The notes under the pieces are model-generated. The model did not search any database and had not been told where the DNA came from. It saw only the letters and a list, made by a program, of their open reading frames with translations. From Emergomyces orientalis (lineage: Eukaryota; Ascomycota; Eurotiomycetes; Onygenales; Ajellomycetaceae): a stretch of 64,000 nucleotides of DNA. The stretch is from contig MOWL01000069.1 of assembly GCA_002110485.1 (NCBI GenBank), forward strand, positions 434,001-498,000, given 5' to 3'. This document shows, in pieces, positions 47,746 through 57,952 of the stretch (the first letter of the stretch is position 1; each line of letters begins with the position of its first letter). Both the position numbers and the translations under genes were made by a program.

Positions 47746-49303
47746 CTATGTGTGTATGTATTTTGTCTCTAGAGAGACAAACGTTTGATGTATAAACGAG
47801 TGTAAAGAAGTGTGCTTTGAATGAGTGTACAGATTCAACAGAACCCCAATGTCGAGTATGGACGCATTCAAAGCAAAACAGGGTCTTCCAGACAAGTATA
47901 AATATATACTTGGCAGCCCACTGTGCACTGTGAAAAAGGGTTACTTTGCCTTTGACTTAACCCCGGACCTTGATGGCAAAATACTGGGCTAGTGGTATCC
48001 ACAAGCTGCATCAGAAGAGACGCTAGTAAGGTAATCCCTTTCACCGGGGCGACTTTTAGCAGAAACTACAAGCATTACCAGAAATGGGAAATTGACGCGA
48101 TGGCCATGACCTGTTGAGTCTTGAAAAAGAAGTTGCCATTGGCTTTCAAGCGTACATATTCGCCACCGAATTAGGGGATAAGGAGAGGAGGGCAGCTGCT
48201 AGGTGTGAAGCAAAGGCCGCCGTGGACAGGACGTAAGAAGCCCAGGACAAAGTGTCTACTGAGGGCCTAGCGATCATATCCACTTTGCCAGCTTCGTTCG
48301 TTTCCCAGGGGCCAGCGGTCAAATTCTCAACTTTAGATCAACTGAGTAAGCTGAACAGCGGGTCAAGGTTTCATCGCCGCGGCGGACTTACTGGATGAAC
48401 AGATTGGAGGGTTACTGGAGGCGCCAGCAGTTAAGTGCCCCCGTGACTGTCACCCATGAATACACCCCAGTGAAGCTAAATAACAATTTAAATGCAGGCA
48501 ATCGGGCCTCAATCCCAGGTTTCTTGTGCAGGATATGGAACACGGCAACGGACGCAGATCTGATATCATGGCTCCGGAGATCGCCTGGGTAGTCAATCTC
48601 TAGCGTCCAAAAATTGAAACTGTCTTTATCCGCTATAAATAGCGGCCAAAAAAAGCAACCCCTAAATGATGACGTGAGCCACGTGAGGTCATCCATGACC
48701 GCATTATTGGAAAACCTTGGAACAAGTAGCAGCAGAAGATGTGAAAATCGGGGGACTTTGGAAGACACAAAAATCGCAGTTGTCATGATGAGCATCAGTA
48801 CATGCAAGAGACATTCATTCTCGCCTTTGTATACAACTCACAGGAGGGGACTGTCAAACTCAGGTCTGATTCGTAAAGTGAACAGGGCTGGTAAACTCAG
48901 GACGCAGTAAGATTATCTCACCAGCAAAGCATAAAATTAATACAAGTTTTTCTCTCTGAGACTAATTGGAGAAAATTTGAGGATGCAAATAATGGAAATA
49001 TTTGTTGGACGTCTGAGTGGTTGTATTGGTGTGGCTATCTAGTGGCTATATGTGTGTGTACGGGGCGCTAGTCCGTAATAGGAGGCCATGGCTCCCACAA
49101 TATTCAATAGGGGCAATACCTATTTAGGTACTCAGTAGTAGGCAGCATCCATTGGATGCGTTGATATCACGTGGAATTCTGTCACCTGATTCTTGCTCTT
49201 GTTTGTCTTGTTTGCACAGTCAGCTGCTTCCAAGGACGTTGCCGACGACGACGAGATATCCAACACCAGCAAATTGGCGGCTGAAGACACTGCGGTTCCA
49301 ACA
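47746..49303. promoter_or_regulatory. Intergenic with a compact palindromic promoter-like site
   Basis: About 1.6 kb. At 48630-48645 is the perfect palindrome CCGCTATAAATAGCGG containing a TATA-like core. 23 bases later, at 48668-48693, GATGAC and GTCATC form inverted arms around a segment containing ACGTG-type boxes (TGACGTGAG, CCACGTGAG). No gene of convincing length begins shortly after, so the purpose is unclear. The right end is the COQ6 leader. Confidence 0.4.
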
Positions 49304-50936
49304 ATGCGACTACTGTCTCGTTCCGTGCTGCGATTATATGTGTGCCCGTCATGTAGACGTGATCTACAACCCGGGAGGAGGGCGTTCTCCTCTTCTAAAT
49401 CTATTCAACGCCCTGATATCTATGACATTGTTCTTGTTGGCGGAGGACCTGCGGGGCTGGGGCTTTTGGCTGCTCTGAGTACGGATATGACCCCGTATAT
49501 CTCTTGTTCATAGTGTTCTTACACGATTTGACTATCTCCTAGGATCCTCTCCAATAACCTCGAAGCTTAGAATTGCCCTAATTGAAAGCCAGGATCTCTC
49601 AAAAGTCAGGTCCTGGAATTTGGAGCCAACACAGTTCTCGAACCGCGTAAGCAGCCTCACACCCTCTTCCGTGTCATTTCTCAAGGATATTGGAGTATGG
49701 GAGCATGTGGATGGTGCGCGACTGCAGCCATACCAGGAGATGCAGGTGTGGGACGGAGAGACCGGCGCGCGCATATCTTTTGACTGGTCCCTCGAATCTC
49801 AGTCAACCAGTGCACAAACTATCGCGACAATGACGGAGAATTTGAACCTGACCCGTGGCCTGCTCGCAAGCATAGAGTCGTCGGGGAACGATTTGTCCAT
49901 TTTCTCTGGTACTTCAGTGTCCGCGATAACCAACGGGGAGGATTACGCTGATGGGCCAGACCTTTCCTCCTGGCCTGTTTTGACCCTCAAACATACCTCG
50001 CCATCATCACCGCTTCCCGCTCCGCCCACCATTGCTGCCCGCCTCCTTGTAGGAGCAGATGGTATAAATAGCCCCGTCCGATCATTCGCGAGCATATCGA
50101 CAGATGGCTGGGACTATGACCGCCATGGCCTCGTGGCCACTTTGAACACTTCCCCGCAGAACCATACACCTGGTCCAGATATTAGAACCGCTTATCAACG
50201 CTTCCTTCCTGGCCTGGGAGGCCCAATTGCATTCCTCCCACTCCCCAGCAACCACGCCACGCTAGTCTGGTCCACTACCGTGAGGAATGCAGCGTATCTC
50301 AAGTCCCTCCCTGCAGATGCTTTTACAGCAATGGTGAACGCGGCTTTCCGCTTGTCCATGACAGACCTAAAGTACATGTTCACCCTTCCGTCGTCTCCAT
50401 CAGCGGCATCATCCGCGGACTTCGCAGACTCAGACCCCGCTTCAACAGCCCCCTCAACTGAACATGCCGACGAACTAGCTTGGCGACTCCAGCATACCCC
50501 TATCCCATCCTACATCCCACCAGCTGTCACCTCCGTCCAACCTGGGACCGTAGCCTCCTTCCCTCTCCGCCACCGTCACGCCTCAACCTACATCTCTCCC
50601 CGCATCGCCCTAGTCGGCGACGCCGCACATGTCAACCATCCACTAGCCGGGCAAGGTCTAAACCTAGGCCTGGGGGATATAGCCTCGCTCTTTCGCGCAA
50701 TCGAATATTCAGTCCGCCATGGCATGGACATTGGCGACCTGCTCAGCTTGGAACGGTACGCTGCTGAACGATATCTGGTGAATGCTAAGATTGGTGGAGC
50801 CTGCGATCTATTGCATAAAGCGTATAATGTACCTGGCAACGGGCCGGTAGCGTGGGGAAGAAGCTTTGGGTTGAATATGGTTGACAACTTACCGACGTTG
50901 AAGGGGTTTATTATGAAAATTGCTGCGGGGGCGTAG
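49304..50936 (+). CDS. COQ6: Ubiquinone biosynthesis monooxygenase Coq6 (522 aa)
   Basis: Exons 49304-49478 and 49543-50936. It is a flavoprotein that hydroxylates the ring precursor of coenzyme Q in the mitochondrial matrix as part of the CoQ synthome. The N-terminus is an Arg-rich presequence (MRLLSRSVLRLYVCPSCRRD). The FAD dinucleotide motif IVLVGGGPAGLGLLAAL is near residue 42, the GADGINSPVR motif is mid-protein and the second FAD motif is RIALVGDAAHVNHPLAGQG. The intron splits the first Rossmann region just after LLAAL and joins as LRSSPITSKLRIALIES. An upstream open frame to 49193 has no ATG, so the ATG at 49304 is the start. The gene converges on histidyl-tRNA synthetase. Confidence 0.95.
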
Positions 50937-51391
50937 ATGCGCGGACACGGCCATTTTCTCTCCCTGATCACCCGCAATGGGCGCTAGTGATTTATTGTAT
51001 TTATAATTGGTTGATAAAATAAGTAATTTCACGATTTTCTTCTCACTCGTTAGCTAGAATCGTCTCCTTTATGCCCAATTTATATATCACACTGCAATTC
51101 CTTGTGGGTATTACATTCAAATCCAAGGTTCGCCAAGGCCCAAAAAAAATATTAGATATTTGTAACAACCATATTTCAATAACTTGAAAGATCCGAAATA
51201 GTAAATCACACAGCAAGAACAGAAAATGATCAATGCATTTATCTCCCAAAAATAATAAAAAGGGGCGGACGTAAGCCCAATTTAGAAAAGAGAAAGGATT
51301 GTAGAACAAAAGCACACCGTTTTGCCCTCATTTGTTATTTCCCCCCCTTCCATTCCAGTTCTGCATATACGGAAATCAAAGTATAATACCT
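50937..51391. other. Convergent 3' spacer
   Basis: 455 bases between the COQ6 and HTS1 stops, AT-rich, no gene. Confidence 0.6.
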
Positions 51392-53296
51392 CTATTGCTC
51401 TTTAACATCTAAATCCTCTATCTTCTTCGCAATCACTCCCTCATCAACAACTACCTCCTTTCCCGCATCGATCACGGTCGCTGCCGCTGCAACGGCGGCA
51501 GCCCTCTTCCGCTGCAATCGCCCCTTAACTTCCTCCGCCAACGTCGATAGATTAACTAGAACGCCATCCTTTTCGGGATGTCCCTTGTCCAATCCCATTT
51601 CTTTGACACGCACCTGGCCGGCAGCCAGTTCGTCTTCTCCTAGGATGACAGCGAAGGGCACGGCGTTGGCTTCAGCGGCGTCGAATTGTTGGATGGGTTT
51701 AGGTTTGCGTTTGTAGGAAAATTCGACCTGGATTCACCGGTTTGCGCGTTAGTGGGAAGTGTAATTACATACACAAATGTATACATATATAAAATTAACG
51801 AGGCAGTTTACCTTAAGACCAGCATCCCATAATCTCCTAGCAACATCCATTCTCTCCTTGAGTAGGCCGGTGAACCCTTTCCCGCCAAACGCCATGACAT
51901 AAACATCCACCTCACTGGTCTTATTGGTGCCGCTGTTCTCCCGTTTCATTCGCGCCTCGGTGATTGAAAAAATTCTGTCGACGCCAAACGAAATGCCCAC
52001 GCAGGGTATCTGTGCCCTGCTTGAGAACATGCCAACCAGTTCGTCGTATCGGCCACCAGCAGCAACGCTCCCAACTCCTATCGATGGGTCGTTCGATCGG
52101 TCATCATCATCATCCTTGGCTCTCCATTTGCTCTTCTTTTGTATTTTTTGAGCTTCCTCACTCGCTGGCGGAGCAACTGCGGGTGCTGACCCTTCCGTGA
52201 CGACTTCGTAGATAACACCCGTATAGTAATCCAGGCCACGGGCCAGACTCATATCGAAGGATATTTTATCCAGAATACCGAATGCTTCGAGATACTCCAT
52301 CAGGAGTCCCATTTCCTCCAAGCCAGTCTTGGCAGATGGGTTTGCAAGTAAAGCTTCGTCTGACCGTAACGACTCTACCAATTCCCGCCCACCTTTCCTA
52401 ACCACATACGTTTCTATCTTATCCGCAACAGCACCATCAAGTCCCTTCTCATCAACCATCTCCCTCCGCACGTCCGCCCAGGGCATCTTGTCAAGCTTAT
52501 CAACCGCACTCGAGATAGTCCGTATCTTCTCCTTGGGCACACCACACACTTCAAAAAGCCCATCCAGAACCTTGCGATGGTTGATCTTAATAGTGTAACT
52601 CCCCTTCCACCCCAGCCCCTCAAATACCTCCGTCGCAATCCTCAGGATCTCCGCATCAGGAACCATGGGATCATAATTGGCACCTGCAATGTCGATATCA
52701 CACTGGTAAAACTCGCGCATGCGACCCTTGGACATAGCCGGCTGGTCACGTCGGTATACCTTGGCGATATGATAGCGTTTTATATTGCGCACATTGGGGT
52801 TCATAGCGAGCCATCTGGCAAAGGGGACAGTCAGGTCGTAGCGGAGTGAGCACAGCTCTCCACCTTGATCTTGCAAGTCGTATATGAGTTTTGAGTCCTC
52901 GCCATATTTGCCCGCGAGGATCTCGCGCAACTCGAAGACGGGGGTATCGAGGGAGGTTGCGCCGTGGCGCTTGAAAACTTCGGTGATGGTGCTGAAGATG
53001 TGATCGCGGAGGAGGCCGGCCGCGCCAAACCAGTCCTTGGTGCCTTTGGGCGTTTTGAGGTTGAAGGATACTTTTTCCTTGCCCATTATGTCTGTGAAAT
53101 TGTTATTGTTATCGTGGTAGAGGCGCTGGTGGTGCGTGTAGTGGGATGGAAGGATGGTGGGGTTCAAAGACAAGGCAATGCGGGTTGGGCAACGAGAGAA
53201 GCAGGTCAGGCTGCGGGAAAGACTACAACTTGGCTGGGTGCTTAAGAATGAGAGTCGACCAATGTGCAGAAGACCCGAAGCTCGAGAAGCCCTCAT
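51392..53296 (-). CDS. HTS1: Histidyl-tRNA synthetase, probably both mitochondrial and cytosolic (606 aa)
   Basis: Exons 53296-51812 and 51727-51392. It charges tRNA-His. This class II synthetase shows motif 1 region DTPVFELREILAGKYGED, motif 2 RYHIAKVYRRDQPAMSKGR with FYQCDIDI, the His-specific boxes ARGLDYYTG and AAGGRYDELV, and motif 3 GISFGVDRI. The C-terminal anticodon-binding domain is split by the intron. The first ATG gives a 70-residue basic presequence (MRASRASGLLHIGRLSF) that fits mitochondrial import; the second in-frame ATG at 53086 (residue 71, MGKEKVSFNLKTPKGTKDW) gives the cytosolic form. Yeast HTS1 makes both forms in this way. The tail is Ala/Val-rich and acidic, ending DVKEQ. 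Confidence 0.96.
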
Positions 53297-53594
53297 GCAA
53301 GACAGTCTGGAGTGAAACAGAGTTCTAAAAGTAATAAAAAGGAAATAAAAACATTGACGTCCCCGTCATCTCCAATATCTTTTTTTTGGGCTTTCTGCCG
53401 AGTCAGTCAGGAACGGCGGACTGGAACATAGATAATCCGAGGTGCGGAAAATTGAATGACTCATCCAGATCAACTTGGAGACTTGATTCACGCCCACCAA
53501 AATGTGAGGAAATGGTATAAGGAGGAATAACCGACAATTGGGACATTTTTTGAGATCCAAAAAAATCAGGCCAAAAAAAAAATCAGTTTCTCAT
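53297..53594. promoter_or_regulatory. HTS1 upstream region
   Basis: About 300 bases between the HTS1 start and the 3' end of tRNA-Glu. No gene is seen. Confidence 0.4.
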
Positions 53595-53666
53595 CTCCCT
53601 AGCAGGGAATCGAACCCTGGGCTGCTGTGTGAAAGACAGCGATGTTAGCCACTACACCACTAGGGA
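53595..53666 (-). tRNA. trnE-TTC: tRNA-Glu (anticodon TTC)
   Basis: 72 bases fold into a complete cloverleaf on the minus strand. The acceptor stem TCCCTAG pairs with CTAGGGA, followed by discriminator G. The D arm holds GTGTAGTGGCTAACAT, the anticodon stem GCTGT/ACAGC encloses loop CTTTCAC (anticodon TTC), and the T arm CAGGG-TTCGATT-CCCTG is standard. The A and B box internal promoter elements are intact, no intron is present, and CCA is not encoded, as usual in eukaryotes. Confidence 0.97.
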
Positions 53667-55599
53667 CCGGTTGATGAATAATCCCATTACATTGGCTAAA
53701 ATATAAACCATATTTCTTTTTATGTCGAAGCCAAAGAAGTAAGGTGACTGTCTAATCAAAATAAAGCAAAATTCAGAAATCAAATAACTAGGTGAGGTAT
53801 GGTCCTCATCTTCTGGCTTAATATGCGAATACAAATGCAAATGCCTTCAGCGGGTCAGTAAAGGGACGGTCGTCGTCATCGAATCAGCACCTGACCACCG
53901 GCCTGATCGTTTGGTTTGGCATGATCTATTTTCTTTCCAATGTGTGTGGCTGCGTGTTGTGTTGCGACGAAGCTGATGGATTTAACGGAAGAATACGACG
54001 CGTATAGTTCAGCGTATGAGAACTTGGAGGATGTTCATATAGGGGAACCTTAAAGAGCACTGTCTGGGATATCTAATACCACCAACGTCGTGAGCTTGCG
54101 TCGCCCTCACATACCAAAGAGCCACGGGCAGACGCATACTAATGATAATAGAAGACATCGTGTGGGACTTTTGGTAGGGGCTGGAGCTGAGGGGTATTAT
54201 ACACATCGCTGACACCTTCATGTTGTGCCTCCTTTGAAAGAATCGTGGAGGTTGATATTGGAACTACCAAGAAGCCCCCGAAACGGACAAACGACATTCA
54301 TCCATAACAGAGACAAAATACTGAACTAACTCGTTGCAGACCAGAGCGGCTATGGGCTGGGGGAGACTGTACTTGAGTTTATCCCTTCCAGGAGGCGGGG
54401 AAAGACCCATACCTGGAGGCCCACGGGACAAGACGGCGGTGCGGGTTAATCAGGTTGATCTCTCTGGATGCTTTTTTTAGATGGCCTGGGGCGATGGAAA
54501 TTCTCCGACAGCATTCCAGCCGAGAGATACCCCACTCCACTGTCCGCTTCGGACGTAAATACAAAAACTACTACAGCCTGGATGTTAGGCTGGGGTGGAA
54601 TATTGTGTGATCTGCACATATGCCTCCACCACACTCTTAACGGGCGCTCCTGAAAGTTCAACAAGATCTCGTTTGTCAATACCTGCCATGAGATGGGGCA
54701 TCAAGGTGTACAATCGTACAGGATATAACGTCTTATTACTGGCGATGAGGGGATTTGTCGTTTCTGAGTGGACGCTTTAAATTTTCTATCACACGAGAGT
54801 TACATTCCAGGTACTCAGCGCGCCACCCGCTGCCCAAATAAACATCTGTCCTATCTAATCTAATCTCCATATGCCCCAAGATACAAATGCGCGGGGAAAT
54901 GGACTACATGTGTGCGAAAAAGATAACGAACATAACAGGGTTACCCAAGCAGAAAGCGTGACTCTTCGGCCTTTCTTGTCTGGGGGGAATGTCGAGAGTC
55001 CGGGGTATGTATATTATTGGTGAACAATGGGATAACAACATCCCATCCAGCCACGTTCACTTATGCCACTATTTGTAATTTTCAGGGTATGCTTCTGAGA
55101 GTTTAAATTTGGAGAGGGGCCAAGAGAACGAAATCCTACATCAAAACCCTCATATGTCTGCAGTTAGACCAAACAAAAAACTACCATAACCCCGAAAACA
55201 AAACTCCCCCGAAAGCCCCCGGACCCGGACCTCACGAAAATATTAAAAAAGAGGGCAAGATCGAGGGGGAAATGAGGGGTTTATCTAGAACTCCGGGTGC
55301 GATTGCAAAATATGTTTGGGCTGGCTGGGAGTTGCTGCTGGACATCGTTGTGAGTGTCCACAGCCAGCCGAACGAGTGACTAGTTTAACGAAGCTATGCA
55401 CCTGACATCTGACAGGGAAAACTAGGAGGGCGAGCGATGAACAGTTGAGGGAGCGAGAAGGACAGGTTGGGAATCTGCTGGTATTGTTAATGGTTTGTTG
55501 AACGATAGATTTATCCACGCACAAATATACACCAGTTACTTCGAACGAAAAGAGTGATTATTGGTTAATAAGGGGCGGCAATGAGAAATGTCATGAGAT

Positions 55600-55614
55600 A
55601 CACACACACACACA
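55600..55614. repeat. (AC)n microsatellite
   Basis: A short AC dinucleotide run of about seven units in a gene-free region. Confidence 0.85.
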
Positions 55615-56827
55615 TACGAACAACAAAATGGATGCCCAAAGGTCTCAATTAAGGAACTCCCCAGCATATTGAAAAGAGCCCACTGTCAGATGTACAGAAG
55701 AAGCCACAACCCCATCAACTTGGAGCGTAACCTAAAGTTGCAATGCAACCTGCAACCTAGCAAACTAGATCGTTATTTTCGAACCTGGCCGCCTGGCGGC
55801 ATGACCTGCATCCCGGCCAGCAGTGGAGGCACTGGGTTGTCTGAACTGGCCGAAGTCAAAGTGGTGGCTTTGATTAGTGTCTTGGTCTAATTTTTAGTGA
55901 CCTTTAGAGCATGGCCCGTGGGTGAACGAGCAGGTTCTTCTGCCCGTTTGATTCGGAGTAGTTCGAAGCTTTCGAAAATCCGGACACACCTACCCACGCT
56001 TCATGAAACCTGTCAAAGCAGGAAAACAAATAAATAATGGAGAACTGCAACAAGCCACAAAAGTCTTTGTTTGCTTTTTGGTGATGGAACCGCCACAGCC
56101 TGCCGTTGATGATCATGGCAGCCGGTAAAGTCAGCCTTATTCGTAGCCTATCTCTAAGCTCTATCAGGTGGGTTATCATATGGAGTGTTTTTGATTTTGT
56201 GTTTTGTGCTGCGGTGGGAAACTGTTAATCTTGGGTAAAACTAGCTTATATATGTAAACGAGCACTTACATTATCCCCAATGTTATCATCATAGTTCACG
56301 CTGCCAACGATGTAAACGAGGGAGAATATTCTCCTTACACCATGTGGGCTCAGTCAACTGCGGGTTCACGGAGTCTGGAATTGGCGGGTGTTACTGTTAA
56401 GCCGCGTGAATGAAGCTGTGGAACAACGCATGATTCAACAATCGAGCATAAACAACGGTCTTAACTATTCTTACGGTTGAACGTGGCCTCCCTGTAACGA
56501 AGTTTTGATATCCTCAATTTCGGAGCAGCCGTGCACGTTTCGTAAGGGCGAGCAATGTACTGTACATGCACAGGACATTAACCTCTCTCAAGAGACTATA
56601 ATTAGGGACGCGCTGGTGCTGAGTGGCCAATAATTCATAATATACGAGGGGCGGGGGCCTTGAAATTGTATGGCCTAAAACCCCTTCTCCCTGGAGGGTT
56701 GCAGGGTTCTGGTTGGTGGTGAGGGAGGAAGTAGAGACGCTACTTGGACACCCATAGCAGGAGAAAGCCATACTACCCAAGAACTGCATAGACTTATGGA
56801 CTATTCCCACAGTCAGACTCACAGCCA

Positions 56828-56890
56828 GAAGGAAGAAGAAGGAAGAAGGAAGAAGGAAGAGGAAGAGGAAGAGGAAGAGGAAGAAGAAAT
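56828..56890. repeat. Polypurine GAA/GGAA tract
   Basis: About 60 bases made almost only of A and G in GAAGAAG and GAAGAGG units. Such mirror-like purine strands can form triplex DNA. It translates to poly-Glu or poly-Ser in the overlapping frames, which explains the spurious open frames there. Confidence 0.85.
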
Positions 56891-57031
56891 TACCTTGGAT
56901 GGGGCGCTTCCATGCTTTTTCTCCGTTCGGGCTGCAGGGCATGGCAAAAGAGGTATTCGGGAAGCCCTACCCCGATCGATGCGTATCAAGGGAGTCATAA
57001 CTGGAGAACTTGACTCAGGATTAAACTGGCG

Positions 57032-57052
57032 CCTAGGTACTCCGTACCTAGG
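57032..57052. repeat. Perfect inverted repeat with TACTCCGTA at its centre
   Basis: CCTAGGTAC, the spacer TCC, then GTACCTAGG. The two repeated intergenic words of this window (ACCTAGGT and TACTCCGTA) overlap here. Confidence 0.9.
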
Positions 57053-57952
57053 TAGGGAGTTACCCTTCGAGCCTTTGAACACCTGGATGGGCGCTGGATA
57101 CTGCTCGGGTACTGCCCAGACACCAGCAGAGAGCGCCAGACACAGGCCCATCTGCTTGTTTCGTTGCGGTATCTTCTCACGCTTGTCCAGGGCCCGGCTG
57201 GGGCTAGCCACCCCGGTGCACCCGCTAACTGCGCCCAAGTATCAAAGTACCCAAGTACCTCCCCCATAGTAATCGGCTGGCCAGGTACGTACCTCCTCCT
57301 TTAACCCGCTCCACTGCAGCCAGTTGCTCTCTCCGTATCCTCCTCGTCTCCAATCTCCTCTCTCTCTGACCTAACCTCTCTGACCCTCCTCTTCCCAGGT
57401 CCCTCTGTAATGACATCTGTCTCTCATTTCTTCCTCCCTCTTCATTCATTCCTGTGCTGCTCGTTCTGGCTGCCCGACTGCTAGCTATCCCTCGCTCGTC
57501 GTCGTCTTCCTTGGCTCCTAGCCTCATCCATACCTGGTCATTTTCTGCTGTGTCCCTCCGACACTAACCCACAGGTATTCGCCCTTCGCAGATAACAGAT
57601 ACGCAGAATCAAACCCCCTACAATCTCCTCCTCTTAAAGCTCTGAACACGATCTTCCTCCGAATCTTCCTCCGCCGAACTGGGCTTAGTTTCCTAAGTTC
57701 TATTTTGTGTTCCCATCTGCCATCCCGCACAATTTCGTCGCATCCTTCAGGCCCTGGCGTCTCACATATCCCAACCAAAAAAAACCCCCGTTTCTCCGCA
57801 TTTCTATTCAATCGAGCCCCGACGCTTCTAAAATCAAGTTGAGAACAACCTGCCATATACTCTCTCGCGAGCTAGACGGTCAAGGTCTGCCGCGCTGCGG
57901 CGACCGTGAGTGACTGGTTGGGTCGCATTGTTGTCGTGTGCTCGCTTCCAAT

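Larger units (their letters stand above)
53667..57952. other. Long gene-free stretch, 4.3 kb
   Basis: No protein family is recognisable on either strand. It contains an AC dinucleotide run at about 55600-55614, a purine tract at 56828-56890, a 9-base-arm palindrome at 57032-57052, and a C/T-rich region at about 57290-57700 that is typical of a fungal promoter and leader for the creB gene. Scattered frames of 60-140 codons, including a poly-Ser/Glu translation of the purine tract, are rejected. Confidence 0.5.

Noticed and set aside
48412..48807. 131-codon minus frame with hydrophobic start
   Set aside because: No similarity recognised; it overlaps the palindromic promoter-like site, and its composition is not typical of the genes here.
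56796..57269. 157-codon frame with a poly-Glu run and overlapping minus frames
   Set aside because: The length comes from the purine repeat at 56828-56890, which keeps several frames open on both strands.
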